The notes: generated by a model from the sequence alone, not told the origin. Shown: positions 1-12,704, counted from the first letter of the stretch. The stretch: DNA of 64,000 nt from Ctena decussata (GCA_963989385.1 OZ022501.1:84800979-84864978); one strand, 5' to 3'. Made by a program: numbers and translations.

Positions 1-3000
1 TTGCAAATTTCATGACCCGTTTGAGCAGCCGTAAATCAGGTGCATTCGAGTTTTCCAATCGTGTATTTAAAGGTCTAGTATGAAAGCCATAACCGCACCG
101 TGCTTCCGATCTGCCGCGCCAGAAACCAGTTTTCTTTAACAACTGATGTATTTCTAACTAAAATTAGTGCTTCCACTAGTGGAAGTCTGGGGGTCTGTGA
201 CTTCTAAAACTGAATGCCAGGAAGTCAGTGACTTCCAATTTTTATCATAACCTACTATTTATAAAGTGAATATTGACTTAAATAATGAGTTAAATTTGTT
301 GTAATAATGGTATTTCACCCATTAATGAAGGAGAAAGCAATATAAATATGGATATTCTGGAAGAAATCAAGTCTATCCTTCAGCATGACTTCCAAATGAC
401 AAACCTTGGAAGTCATATGACTTCCTGATTTTGATGGTTAGTGCTAGCACTGAACAAAATACAATGAGAACAAAAAAAACTACTTTTCGAAGCTGAACAA
501 AAAATCAGTCATACCCCTTATCTTTTTGAATTTGTATACTAAGTCATCATAAAATTCTGGTTCCGATAGGCCTTCATGTGAAAGTGATTTTAACCTGACA
601 TTGAGTTTTGAAACCAATTCATTGCATCGGCGATAAAATTTTCTAGATAAGGAATTATTTCGATGCAGGCTTATCTTGATACTCATTCGCTCAATTGCAC
701 ACACGCTCACTCACTCACAAACTCACGAATTCACTCCCTTAGCAATTGGGCCAAACGAAGTCAGGGAAAATCATGAAAATATGAGGCAGAAAAAGCTAAG
801 AAATAGAATTTTAATAAGTGTTCTACCGGTTACAGCTAGCTCCTGATGAGGTGTCGGTATTTTTGCAGTTCAGTCATGCCATTAAATCTTACTTGTGGCA
901 AATAAACTAGGATATCGAAGTTGTATGAAAATGAGTAAGGAAAACATCAGTTTTGGCCATGGTGCCGCATGGTTATATATCTATGCGCCAGTCATTTGTA
1001 TCCACACACCCCACCTACAGAAATGGAATTTTTACATTTCAGAGACCTGTGATGATTAGCTGATGGTAACAACCTTGCTTTTATTTCGACCCTATACTAC
1101 AGACAAGCTAGTTCTGACGAAATGCCGTCAGAGAAGTCAAGCCACATTGTGACAGTCCATCTCTGGGACGACATTTGTGTATCAGCAATGTAAAACATTG
1201 CTCTGCTTGGGCTGTTCTTAGAGATGAAGTCGTTAGTTCTCAGAGAGCTAATACTTGTTACAGTCGAGACAAATACTTAAGTCCTTTATTATTATTATTT
1301 ATTTTGGTCGTATGGCCAAAATTTTCAGATTTTGGCCACATTCTGAAAACTATAATGCAGTGAACTGAATAGTTACAAATATATTAACTGTATAACAGTA
1401 GCAAAAAAATGCGAAATCAGTGGACATTGAAATATGGGTCAAAATAACCTGGTAATATCGGTAATTGCACATTGCTGATGTACTAAAGTATCAAGTTGCT
1501 ACCGTAACGGGCAATCTATTCATCTATCTCTTACAAAAATCTATACCCGAGTCTAACAAGATTGGGGACGTACATACGCACACGATCAAGTACACATACG
1601 CAGACAATCTGAATACAGTATACAGTGACTGACTAGAATTTTAGGGTAATCGGGCCCTAGAGGCACGTAGCGATTAGCTTATTAGATAATGGACGTAAAT
1701 CATTCTTTTGTAGTACCACTCTGTCTTTAGACAAAAAAAAAAATGCAGAATTTCCAGGAATTTCCATGTGCACCTGGGTGGCACGGAATATGCCTAATAT
1801 GTTTTAAGCCTTTGATCAGAACACAGGAATTTGATTTTTTTAGTTTGAGTTTCATATGAAAATTTCATCAAAATGACGTACAACAGAAAATGATCGTCTA
1901 AACACTCTCTTTAAAGTTGCGTACAGAGGAAAGGGTATTTATATTAGTATAAAACTTCACCGCAAAGGGTGGGGTATGATACCCTGATCAAATCAGTTTT
2001 CCTGTACAGCACATGCACTTGTTTCTCAAGAGGAGCTATAAGAGTAAGGGCATTTTTGTGTTGCAAGAGAGGCAATAATGGTGGGGATGTGTTTATATGA
2101 AACAAGTGCTGTACAGGTAAAACTATGAAAAAAAATTCAATCAGTTGACTAGAATTTCGAAAATGCCATTTCTTTTAGGAGCTACTAAAGGGTGTCTTGT
2201 ATGTTATTCTGCTGCACAATAATAATATATGGCTCAAATTTTCGCCAAATAAGCACTTCATGTTAAAACCCCAAAAATGGAGCATCTGTGTTGCAAACCA
2301 TATTTATTTATATACATATATAGTTCGTTTCGACACGTGCATTCTGGTGCGTTCCCGTACTTTCGTGTGCTTACATAATTTGTTAGTTTGATTTGACATT
2401 GCGTATTATATATCATTTGTCTTCATCTTTAGACGTACATTCTACCGCTAAGAGGGCATTTATGGGATTTTAACTCCCAAAGCGGGCATTCTATCGCTGG
2501 TACGGATTACACATTTTACCTACTTTGAATTCGACTTTTTGTGTTTATAGTCTCAACTAGATCAGACTTATTTATTTTCTTAGTGGGTTTGAAATGATTA
2601 GTCCTATATGTAACTATTTCAATGCCTTAACATTATTTATTTTGCTGCTACATACATTTTCAGCCATTCATAAAATTCCAATGCGGTTTACGCGGATGCG
2701 GGTGCGGGTTACACTTCTTATCTATTCTCCATTCTCGTTCCGGTATTTCTACGGACCGAATCCAAAGTACTCATTTCCTTTAACACTTGCGCTTCTAGAT
2801 CTAGTCCCACGTTTCAATTAATAATTGTTATCTACATGAGACTGTTAACAGACAGGTTTTAAGTTTTCTTTCTCGTATAATCGATTCTTTATTCATCAGT
2901 AAGCAATTAAAACACCAAACGCGTCACATAAAAAACTTGGACTCATATTAATATATAGTCAAGCCGTCTTGCGGCTTGACTAAAAATCTCACAGGGTAAA

Positions 3001-3639
3001 GGACCCCAATCTTAAAACTCCGGCACTATGGAAACAATTAAAATATAATTGCCCTGCACCTTGGTCCGGCTATCCCAGCGCCGTTGTATTATTGTAGGCC
3101 CGGAACGTCCCGTTACCATAGTCTAACTGCAGTTGCAGTTATCCGTTGAGGGATTATTGGGTTGCCCTTTATATTAATTCATGTTTTGTCCACCATTTTG
3201 AAGGACTTCTTATTAAATCAACAACCCAACAAACTCTATTCGTTTATGGTGTTTCCGTTCATTCCTGGCGCAGCCCATCTTCGTAGGTTGGGGCGAGGAT
3301 GCAAATGACAGCAGGCCGAATTGATCCGGACGAGTTGAATGGAGGCCGAGTTGACCCAGGAGCCGTGAAGACCTCCAGGCTAACAGAAAGCAGGCCGAGT
3401 TGACCCGCTTCTTCCATGACATACTATCCTCAGTCAACAGTTGTAATCGAATTCGACCAAGGCTGATCACGATAATCCTCACTCGGGAATTCATGTTTTG
3501 TCTTTGAACAAGACACATTTACTTTACAAAAGTACTGATAATACCCAGGAAGCGGTGGATCCGTCCTGACATGACTAAAACGTTGTTCTTTAAAAACGAA
3601 TTTCATCTTCGACAATTATCTTTTTTAAAGATGTTTCTT
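1..3639. other. Non-coding stretch, no gene recognised
   Basis: I see no exon chain, no recognisable protein domain and no clear transposon terminus here. The open frames are short (at most about 100 codons) and have no family signature. Small structures are present: GACTTCC-type motifs recur at 175-430, including a perfect palindrome near 408-425, and the words around 2003-2028 and 2099-2118 pair to make a foldback about 115 bp long. Copy A of a TIR transposon starts at about 3640. Confidence 0.6.
2956..2982. repeat. Perfect short hairpin
   Basis: TAGTCAAGCCG is followed by a tiny loop and its exact complement CGGCTTGACTA, giving an 11-bp perfect stem, and then an A-rich run. It resembles a bacterial terminator, but the context is eukaryotic and no gene adjoins it. 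It is more likely part of a dispersed repeat. Confidence 0.6.
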
Positions 3640-5540
3640 GTCTAAATCTGTGACCATCGGGCTTATTGATTTGTTGTTAATGTTTTATGATTAGAATATT
3701 TTAAAAAATATCACATTAATTTTATCCCTTTCACAATAACTGTTATTGGCTTTATTCCAAAACGCTTTCCGTATTTCCCCGCGTATTTCGGATCATTGTT
3801 TATCGCTTCGTTGCAAATCGATTTACGATTAAATGCATTCCGCTTTACGACTACGAAAAAAAATAAAGGCTAGCTCCACGGCTCAAATGTATGGGAAGTC
3901 TTAGCTGTCGTAAATGATTAATAGTCCCATCTCAAAATATTTAATAGAGTGCGCTATAGGACTGAGATGGGTACATGTAGCATCCCGATCCCCGGAATCT
4001 TATTCTTATACACTGGTTGTTTTTATCAACATGAATCACGATCATATTTTTCCTGGAATAACTGAAATGCCTAGTTTGATTACAAGAAGAATGTAATGGG
4101 TAAACTACGCTTAAATGTATGAAAAACATTATCTGTCTGAAATGATAATTATTCAAATAACAATAATAAATGGAGTTAACTGCCGGGCTGGGACGGTTAG
4201 AAATTTGTACCCAGGTACCAGCTCTGACTACCTGTGGGTATCTGCTGCAATAGATATTATTCTTACACTGGCTACTTTTGATCAGTATTTAATCAATATC
4301 ATATAATTCCTGACAAAAAAAAAAAACAACAACAACTGAAGATGCTTATAGATCATGTCGTTGGAATTCCTGGACTTCAAACAATGCACCCAATTTCTAA
4401 GAATGCAGCTTCCATTAGTGAGAGTTCTGAATCTGAAGTACTGGTGTCACATCCAAAGGGCCAATCTTTTTTTTTTGTTGTTGTTTTTTTATTAATAGAC
4501 AAGGCTGGGCGTCCCGATACCAAAGCTGATAGAATATTTGACTCGTGTCTAGCCACAAACCTCCGGGGGAGGGGGATTCCCTTTTTTTTTCGCTACATAG
4601 TTTGGGACCTAGCCTCTAGTGCTTCAAAAAATAGCACCCCCCCAAAAAAAAAATAGCTGATATTTTTATATAGTTTTACTATATACCCCAGAAAAAAAGT
4701 TGGCAATATAGCCTGCCCAAATAATTGTTCCCAGCGTAAATTCTATTCCTTTTCAGTCTAAAATATGATTGTATTTATTTTATTCATGCATTCTAAATGC
4801 TATGAACGAGACATTAACAATAAAATAATGTGCTTCATCAGTACATGGAACTACTGGAGGTCTGTAAACACTAATGCGAGTCTATATTTGGGCCCAAGAC
4901 AACTGCACAGGTCCTAGAAAAATACCCAGAACTTTTGACAACCCCGCTGACAAGCTCATAAAACAGTTGTTTTTGAGGTGACCCCGCCACCCCTCCCCCC
5001 TCCCCCCCCCCCCAACCACAAAAATAAAAGGTTGCTCAAAGCACCATAATATCCATAAAAATAGCATGATCTTTTCAAAACCCATGAAAATAGTAAATTT
5101 TGAAATTTCAAACCCAAAAATTAATCCCTGCCTATGTGGTAAGAAACTTTCTGAGTACCTCACTGCCCTCGAGACAAACCTCTGCCGTGTGGGTTCGAGG
5201 CTCGCTAGCGCTTACCAGCAAAAAATATCGAATGGTGAAAAATATGAATAATAACCTTTCACCGACATGTATGATGATCTGTCATCTTCCGGGTTGCGGT
5301 GGTTTCACAGTGAATGTTAAGGTTAATGCATGGAAAATAAATCATAACTGTTGTCAACATGGCTTCTCATACTGAATACATTTTACCTCGACACCGGTGC
5401 CAAAATTGTATGCATTGCATACATCAAGGTCAATCATTGTAAAGGTAAATATTTAAACGTTATAAAATGAGCAATTACTTCCATTTTTCTTTTCTTTTCT
5501 TCCAATTTTACTGTGAAGCTAGAAATTTAGTTGCGTAGTC

Positions 5541-5804
5541 GGGCCGGGTAGCGCAATCGGTAGGGCACCTGACTCGTAAGTCAGAGGTCCTGGGTTCGAA
5601 TCCCGGTCTGGTCACATACTTTCGTTTCTCCTTCCGCTGATTCAAGAAGGGCAGTTGTCAGTTACTGGCGAAAGTATGTGCACTTAGTACTGGTTAACCG
5701 CTTAGGAGGTCTAAGCCTGCCCAGGAATAGTGTGGTTAGGTTAACTGACCGTCCCGACATGACCTTAGTAGTTTACCGTGGACGTTAAGCATCAAATCAA
5801 CCAA
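5541..5804 (+). mobile_element. tRNA-headed SINE with 9-bp target duplication
   Basis: A tRNA-like head (about 5542-5614) carries a polymerase III A box (TAGCGCAATCGG) and B box (GGTTCGAATCC). The acceptor strands pair with G-U wobbles. The anticodon stem closes a six-base loop rather than seven, so this is a tRNA-derived SINE head and not a working tRNA gene. A body of about 190 bp follows, ending GACGTTAAGCATCAAATCAA. The insert is flanked by TGCGTAGTC at 5532-5540 and 5805-5813. Copy B of the host transposon (about 26365) holds the uninterrupted site, which proves insertion. Confidence 0.9.
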
Positions 5805-6849
5805 TGCGTAGTCGAAATACGCTAAAGCGATAAGGCAAATGCCATATAGCCACACCGGGTAGGCGGCAATCCTGAACACTCGCGGCAATCCTGAACGCGG
5901 GTCAAAAATTTACGCGATTGTTTAGGGTAACTCAGTTTAACATGTTTTATTTCATTTAATCTAAAGGTTTTTGGTAAAACATGTATTAAGGATCTAAAGC
6001 AGTATGTCTGAAAATTTCCCTCAGAAAGAATTTACTTCAAAGGTCTTTACTAAATGTCGCAATGCCTACTTACATTTTAACCATGCAATTTTAGACTGGC
6101 AAATTCGGTTTTCTGACTCGTATTCTTAATTATTCAAGGTCAAATTAAATAAAGCATAGTCTTCTGATATACTTGAATGTCTTCCCTAAACACTTGTAAA
6201 AGTTTTAGGGTCTAAGTTAAATTTTGACCGTACTGGGGGCGGAGTGAAAATGCAAGGGTGAAAATTTCTGGCAATCGAAAACGTCTTTTCCTAAACTCGG
6301 TTGCAATCGACTAACGCAGGGCATGGCAATCGATGACGAAAATGCTGTAAAAACAAACTGTTTCTAGATTAAGATAGGCTGCATTATTTTGCATTTAATG
6401 ACATGCATTCTCAAGATTGAGTGTTTCTGTTAACAGACACGAGATTGCATTGAAATCCATGTATGTCTTGAAGAAGATTTATGCCTGGAAACATTCAAAT
6501 ACATTCATATGGATAAAGGCGTTTTGCTTGTTTTTGTCGCTGAAATTGTTGTTCTTGATATTGACTTGTTGTGGAGGCTGTTGTAATTATTGCTGTCTTT
6601 GTTTACGGTGTTTGTCTAAATCAGACTCGAAAAACAAAACGAAGCGCAGTACATGTATTATTGCTGTAAATACCCATCTTTCTCCTATATCAAACAGAGT
6701 CTACTATGGTCGCTGTTGTGATTATTGTTATAGCTGTTGTCAGGCTCCCCGCCCCCCCCGCCCCCGCCCCCCAAAAACACAAAGTGATCAATATTTTAAT
6801 TCCCAGCATCAGTTTGCTAGCATGGAATTTGCCATTTAACGACGAATCG

Positions 6850-7880
6850 TAAAGTTTGCCATTCGACAAATCCAATGCATGGTATTTGAATCTTATGCAT
6901 ATAGTATTAGATAGCGTTGGATTCGCAATTCGATGAATACCGTGAATGGTATTCAAATCCCATGCATGAAATTGCACAAATGATGACTACTAGCATGAGG
7001 TTCATTATTCATGGTATTCGAAATTGATACATAGTATTGCCCAGCATGCTATTTGATAACATGGGGTTCGCCATTCGACGAATCCCCTGCATGGTACATG
7101 TATTGCTCAGCTTGTTATTGGTTAATATGGACTTTGCCAGTCGGCAAATTTCATGCATATACATGTACCAGTATTCAAATCCCAAGCGTAGTATTGCTTA
7201 GCAAGGTATTGGCTAGTTTGGGATTCGTCATTCGATGAAATCCATGCATGGAATGTGTATGAACAGCATGACATTGGGTCGTATGTTTGCTTTTTGACAT
7301 TTGATGAATCCCAGGCATGATACGTGTACTCGAATTCCAAAATGGAATTGTTCAATACCTTATTGGGAGGCACGTGTTGGCTATTCGACGAATCTTCTGT
7401 ATGGTATCTAAATCTCATGCAAAGTATTGCCAAGCATGAAGCATGGTATTGGCTAGCATGGTATTAGCCATTTGATTAAACCCATGCATGGTATTCGAAC
7501 CCGATACCATACTGGGCATAACACATGCATGCATGCTATTCGGATACCATGCATGACATTCCTCGAATGGCAAACCCAGGCTACCCACAATTCTGCTGGG
7601 CAGTACTGCCCATGGGATTGGGTTCTGTGCACGGGATTCGTCAACTGACAAATCATCCTATGCTAGTCATACCATGCTGGGCATTTCCGTGCATAGACTA
7701 GCCTGAAGATAGCAGTTTGACGAGCTCCACGCATGATATTCGAATCATTTACATGATATTGACCATCATGGTATTGGCTAGCATGGGATTTGCCTCTCCA
7801 CGAATCCCAGGTATGTTATTCGACGAATCCCATATATGGTATTCGAATGCCTGGCATAACTTGCCAAGTTTGATACTGGC
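6850..7880. repeat. Degenerate minisatellite built on CATGCATGG / ATTCGA words
   Basis: Within the 4.6 kb element, imperfect units of roughly 40-65 bp repeat the phrases CCATGCATGGTATTCGAATC, GGCTAGCATGGGATT and ATTCGACGAATCCCATG about twenty times. Related words recur at 9280-9360. The unit is itself partly palindromic. The open frames here (for example 7122-7433 minus) are shadows of the repeat. Confidence 0.75.
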
Positions 7881-8540
7881 TAGCACGGAATAGGAGATAA
7901 AAGCGTGACGTCACTGATAAGACACCTGGGGGATTCCCCGAGTATGGTTGGCAGAAAGATTGAAAGAGTATTAAAGTATACAGCTAATCCGCATGATTGT
8001 TTGTGTAAAATATGAATTTAAAAAAGCAAAATTTTAATGTTTTAGACAGATAATATGTAATGCTTACATTTTCATTAATGAAATTGAATTTCATGATTTA
8101 TTTGCATGCTAAGATGCTTCAAAAATGTATTTTTTCCCGTTCTATCACACATGTTCATAGCGCAAATTTATTATAAAAGTTAAGATGATGCAGCGTGTAA
8201 AAAGGGAAACGGAAAATACAACGAATGAACGAACGGACAAACAAACCATTAAATGAATGAATGACTGAATAAATGGTAGCGAATCATTGATTAATGACTC
8301 AGATACATATCTTTTTCTTTTATTCTTAGTTCAAGCTTTTGAACTTCACGTAACTTTCAAAAGTAGTGTTGGCTTAGCTCTGTTATAGAATTTTATAATC
8401 CGTTTTAAAATCAAATTCACTTGTATTAGGATATAGCTAAAAGCTTGCACTGAAACGAGATGAAATGCGACATTTAATTTTATCATTGAATTATAGTTAG
8501 CATTAAACTGTTCTTAACTTGTTAGATCTCGCATTCACAA

Positions 8541-8700
8541 AATACAATATATACTTTTTATCATAGATACTCTAATAAAAAGTATCTGAGTCTGTATCCT
8601 ATGTTTATTTTCTGAATTAAAATACAATATATACTTTTTATCATAGATACTCTAATAAAAAGTATCTGAGTCTGTATCCTATGTTTATTTTCTGAATTAA
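8541..8700. repeat. Two identical 80-bp tandem units
   Basis: 8541-8620 and 8621-8700 are identical as far as I can read. Each contains an internal stem in which TACTTTTTAT pairs with ATAAAAAGTA. Complete identity suggests a recent duplication inside the 4.6 kb element, or an assembly artefact. Confidence 0.85.
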
Positions 8701-9829
8701 AAATGTTTGTTTCCTGTTTTATCTTCACTGTCTTCAGTGGATCTTTTGATCAAGGACGTCTTATCATAGTTAAAAGTGATGTCCTGTGGTGGCAATTTGA
8801 AATAAACATGTATCTAAAATAAACTGTTTGTGCACCGAATGCGGCCAATTATCCGTTAACACAAACGTATGGCTTCATCTATTTTATTTATTTTTCCTTT
8901 CTTCATTTAGTTAAATATTCTTTTTTTTTCTTTTTTTTTTCTTTTTCTACTTTATTCTTCTTTTTTTTTTTTTTTTGAAACCGACTCTTCTAACTAAATG
9001 CCAGAAAAGCAGTCCGGTTAAGTTGATTGTAATACCCAAATACGCGTTTTACTAGATGAATTCAATTAATTAAATGAATTCTTTTTGTATGACAGGTGAC
9101 TAAGACTTTATTTCCAATTGTTTTAAATCGGTAGCTATTTATTCGCACTTATTTTAATTATCTTATACGCATTTGAGCGATTACACTTCAGACTATCCTA
9201 TAGAAAGCACTGTCCGCTGCTAATCTTTTGCCAACCAAGCTGCCCACGTGATCATCCGATGACGTCACTGCGGGGATATGTAGGACTCGTATTCCATGCA
9301 TGGGACTCGTCAATGGCAAGCCACATACTAGCCAGTACCACAGTGGGCGACACCATACACGTCAAATGGTGAATTCTGTGCCATTCACTGGTACCTGATA
9401 CGTGTCTCTTAAGTTTGAATTTCAAACGAGAATACAAATGAATTGATTGTCCTACAAAACAAACAGTACATTACATTAATGACTAGCCCATGTTTTCCTG
9501 TAACGTACAGAGAAAGTAGGGGTTTGCAGATTTGAATATTAGTTTCTATAATTTTTACTCTAAGCATACATGGTTGGTTCTCATTAAACGTCTCAATGGG
9601 GCAGTTATGATGGGTACCACAACTTATGTTTTGAGAGAACCTTACAAGGGCCATTTATCAGGAGTACAGGAGTATTTGCGAAGTGAGTCAAAATATTGAT
9701 GGTTGAATAAGTTTGGTTTTTGATTGTGTTGATTCCATAAGTTAATCAGTTTTGGAAACAACATTTGCCACAATCGTATTTATCCCAAGTGCACATGTGT
9801 TGCATGTTTAATGCCTGGGGCATTTTGTA

Positions 9830-9847
9830 TAAATAAATAAATAAATA

Positions 9848-9891
<44 letters not shown>

Positions 9892-9892
9892 A
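9830..9892. repeat. Microsatellite (TAAA)n then (GAAA)n
   Basis: A compound tetranucleotide run follows the text GCATTTTGTATAAATA. A tetranucleotide tail like this often marks the 3' end of a small retroelement, but I could not define a body or a target duplication. Confidence 0.85.
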
Positions 9893-10830
9893 ATATATAT
9901 AATCATTCTACTGATTCTTGGTTACGTTTGTATGAAAGTAGACGAATCAAAACTGCTGAAGGTATAAATGTTCATCGATTGTCTGTCAAATGGTTGTTTG
10001 ACGTTCGGCGATTGCCATGAACATCGTTTTCGATTGCCACCGTTTTCTACCCCGTCATTTTCAAATCGATGTAATTTCGTTTGTGTACAAGACAGAGTCA
10101 GTTGAATACGCACAGTCTATCCAGAATACATTCAATTTTATCTGACTATCGCGAAAACGATCACAACGTGTATCAAACTTGAGAATTTTGGTCTATTTTG
10201 TTGTTTGTGGGGTTTAAAAGTCACAAATTTTGCATTTACGCCTAAACTACATGCAAATTAATAAGGATTTAACGACCAAAATTCGTGAGGCATATCTTTG
10301 AACGTATCTAGAAATCGTGAAATAGTTACCCTAAGTTTTAACACATTCTTCTAGCTCAAAAGAGAGGTTTTGTCAGCCTACACTAAACAGCCGCTTAAGT
10401 GTTTTTTGAACCGCGTTCTGGATTGCCGTGATGTTCAGGATTGCCGCCTACCCGGTGTGATAGCGGTTACCAGATTTACCGTAATCCAACATAACAAAAC
10501 GCAAGTTCAGGAACAGCGATTGAATTGTAACAGAATAATCAAAGAGCCAATCGGAAAGACATTCTGTAGAAAGCAGATTCCGTATCACAGAAAGACACTC
10601 ACTGTTATATTTTCATTTAATGGGAAATAGATTTTTGTAGAGTGTAAAATGCATATTACTGAGAAGCCCTTTGTTTTAAAGCATAATAAGCATCCATAAC
10701 ATGCAAATGGAATCGGGCATCAGGGCATTTTGTAAAATACAGAATGGATATTTTTGAGAGACACTTTGTGTTCTTGCAGAATAGAAAATGCAACTACGTA
10801 TTTGAATTATGACCCTGATACCCTTCCATA

Positions 10831-11224
10831 TAAGCACTCACCAAATGGCCAGTTATTCTCTCGGACCAGTAACATCCAATTGTGTAGAAATGATGTTTAT
10901 TGTGTAGAAACGCTTATCGATGAAAGTGACAAACCTCTCCAACCTTACGGTTTCGATGACAAACATATGGTGATCTATTTAATGGCGCAAAAATTTGAGG
11001 ACGAAAATTCGGCGTCAGGTGTGTCCAACTATAGTTACGTACCGCTGGGCCACTAGGGGAACGTCGTTACGAGAATCCATACGGAGCAGAAGAAATTCTT
11101 TCCATCGAAACTTGGTCACTAGTTTAAATACGTTTTGAAGATTTCCCTTCGATAGTTGTTTTAAACAGGTAAAAACAAAATGGTGAACCTTCTTTGAATT
11201 CATGTGTTTTGTTCTTTTTCAACA
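10831..11224. other. Unassigned spacer after transposon copy A
   Basis: This spacer separates the right end of transposon copy A from a second block shared with the copy B neighbourhood. The corresponding spacer in copy B (26801-27253) is unrelated in sequence. An open frame of 100 codons (10754-11056) has no recognised domain and crosses the transposon end, so I do not call it a gene. Confidence 0.5.
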
Positions 11225-11455
11225 TAGTATTGTGTTTTTACCCCTTTTTAACTATACAATTCCCTTGTAGATTAGAAGCAAGGCAAGAGGGATGGAAATT
11301 CAGACCGCTTTCTGTCAAAGGCGCCCAGCTGTAATTTACCTAACTGCGCGTGTCTGGCGGAAGTAGATGATTATCGCCACTTGATTTGCTTCTAGTGCTA
11401 CTAATCCCCGGTACTTACATCCGGACCCGGGAATCGGGCCAAGACGATGCGTCAC
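11225..11455. repeat. Block shared with 27254-27503
   Basis: The two blocks are closely similar from GTGTTTTTACCCCTTTTT to GATGCGTCACTACA. The copy here lacks about 16 bp present in the other, just before AAGGCGCCCAGC. Both blocks sit a few hundred bases downstream of the same transposon family. Confidence 0.8.
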
Positions 11456-12704
11456 TACACTCCTCCCAACTTTATGATGAAAGGTTCCACCCAGGCTCGG
11501 AGCCGAAAAGAGATCTGCCAGCCACTGGCCTACACACAATACCTTATTACCTCTTTGGTGTAGTTTACATCTACCAGGACTCTGTTGTGAGCTACAAGCT
11601 CACAGGAATCTTCTTGACAAACCATAGGTTCGTTGGTATCATCTGAACAGACAACATGTCTGCTCTTCTGTTTAGCTGTTGACATACCACAGGTTCGTCG
11701 TTGACTTCTTGCGACAAACTACAAGTTTGTCGCTGACTTCTGTTGACAAACTACAAGTCTGTCGTTGACCTCTGATGACGTGAGCGAGCTAGAAGCCCCA
11801 CTCGACTGGAACTTGACATGAGCGAGCTACAATTAAAATCTTAAAGCCTGGCTCAGCTTGAACTTGATATGAGCGAGCTACAAGCCCGGCTCAACTGGAA
11901 CTTGACATGAGCGAGCTACAAGCCCAGCTCAACTGGAACTTGACATGAGCGAGCTACAAGCCCAGCTCAACTGGAACTTGACATGAGCGAGCTACAAGCC
12001 CAGCTAAGCTGGATGCTGACATGACCGCAACATGGAACTCATGAGCGAGCTACCAACCCAGCCCACCTGGATGTTGACTTGACCGCAACATGGAACCCAT
12101 GAGCGAACTACCAGCCCAGTTCACCTGGATGTTGACATGACCACTCTCTTGAGCGAGCTACAAGCCCAACTCAAGAGGAATGGATTACTGCTGTCCTTGA
12201 AGCTTTCTTTTAAATCTTCCTCGCCTGACTACAAGTCTCGGCTCGGACAGATCTGATGGAAAGCAGAGTAACCTCTTTCTGTGGGGATCTCTTTCCCTGA
12301 CTACAAATCCGGGAGCGAGCATCCATCTGTCCTTACCTTTGATATTCTTTTCTTGGGGATCTCTTTCCCTGACTACAAATTTGGGAGCGAGCATCCATCC
12401 GTCCATCATGGCAGAGTAGTCTTGGTATCCGGATGTAGCATCCTGTGCAGGTTCCATAGGTAATTCCCGACACCGGTGACTTCTGAAGGTATTTCCTGAC
12501 ACTGGTAACCTTCTTTCCTGTACTTCTGACATCACAGTGATCTGATTGGACTGTGAAGATTCAACCCATCAATTTTCACCTGATTTACATGTACTCTTTC
12601 CTTCTCTGTTTAGTTTAAAGGCTTTTCCTCTATTTGAGTTCTAAAATTGGTGAGCAACATGCCCTGCCAATTTCTTGAACACTGTAGGTCACTGAGGCTT
12701 CTGT
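11456..12704. repeat. Minisatellite region (38-bp and longer units)
   Basis: From about 11800 to 12180 a unit of about 38 bp containing GAGCGAGCTACAAGCCCAG and CAACTGGAACTTGACAT repeats about eight times; the later units are longer and diverged. Just upstream (11690-11780), GACAAACTACAAGT units repeat three times. At 12285-12400 a pair of about 75-bp units shares GGGGATCTCTTTCCCTGACT. The unit length is not a multiple of three and stops occur in all frames, so coding is unlikely. This lies just 3' of the broken Gag-like gene on the minus strand. Confidence 0.75.

Larger units (their letters stand above)
5851..10459. mobile_element. 4.6 kb TIR DNA transposon, non-autonomous
   Basis: The ends are a perfect 27-bp terminal inverted repeat (5851-5877 and 10433-10459) starting CACACCGGGTAGGCGG. 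Imperfect inverted similarity continues to about 58 bp, including a second GCGGCAATCC unit at each end. GGCAATC words recur in inverted orientation deeper inside (6255-6335 and 10000-10060). The element is flanked by the 5-bp target duplication ATAGC (5846-5850 and 10460-10464), and copy B at about 26430 holds the empty site with one ATAGC. Known family: a 5-bp duplication with ends starting CAC is typical of Transib and RAG-like elements, but the rest of the TIR does not match the heptamer I know for them, so the superfamily is unassigned. No transposase-like frame is present. Confidence 0.9.
3640..10830. mobile_element. TIR transposon family 1, copy A (left end missing, twice interrupted)
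   Basis: This stretch is collinear and nearly identical with 24331-26794, apart from insertions. Its right terminus, ending CCCTTCCATA at 10830, matches the right terminal inverted repeat of copy B. The left roughly 290 bp present in copy B, including the left inverted repeat, are absent, so this copy is left-truncated. It is interrupted by a tRNA-headed SINE at 5541-5804 and a 4.6 kb TIR element at 5851-10459; copy B lacks both. No transposase is visible, so the family copy looks non-autonomous. Homopolymer tracts near 4320, 4465, 4585 and 5000 differ in length between the copies. Confidence 0.75.

Noticed and set aside
2956..2982. Rho-independent terminator
   Set aside because: The stem and A-rich flank look right, but the window is eukaryotic and there is no upstream gene.
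5542..5614. A functional tRNA gene (anticodon loop containing CGT)
   Set aside because: The anticodon loop is one base short, the acceptor relies on several wobbles, and the sequence continues into a SINE body flanked by target duplications.
6417..6839. 140-codon cysteine-rich open frame
   Set aside because: It runs through a poly-C tract and the start of a minisatellite, has no partner frame conservation and lies inside a non-autonomous transposon.
12185..12535. 116-codon minus-strand open frame with a repeated FVVRERDP phrase
   Set aside because: It is the complement of a non-coding tandem repeat, with no domain and no relation in frame to the Gag-like gene.
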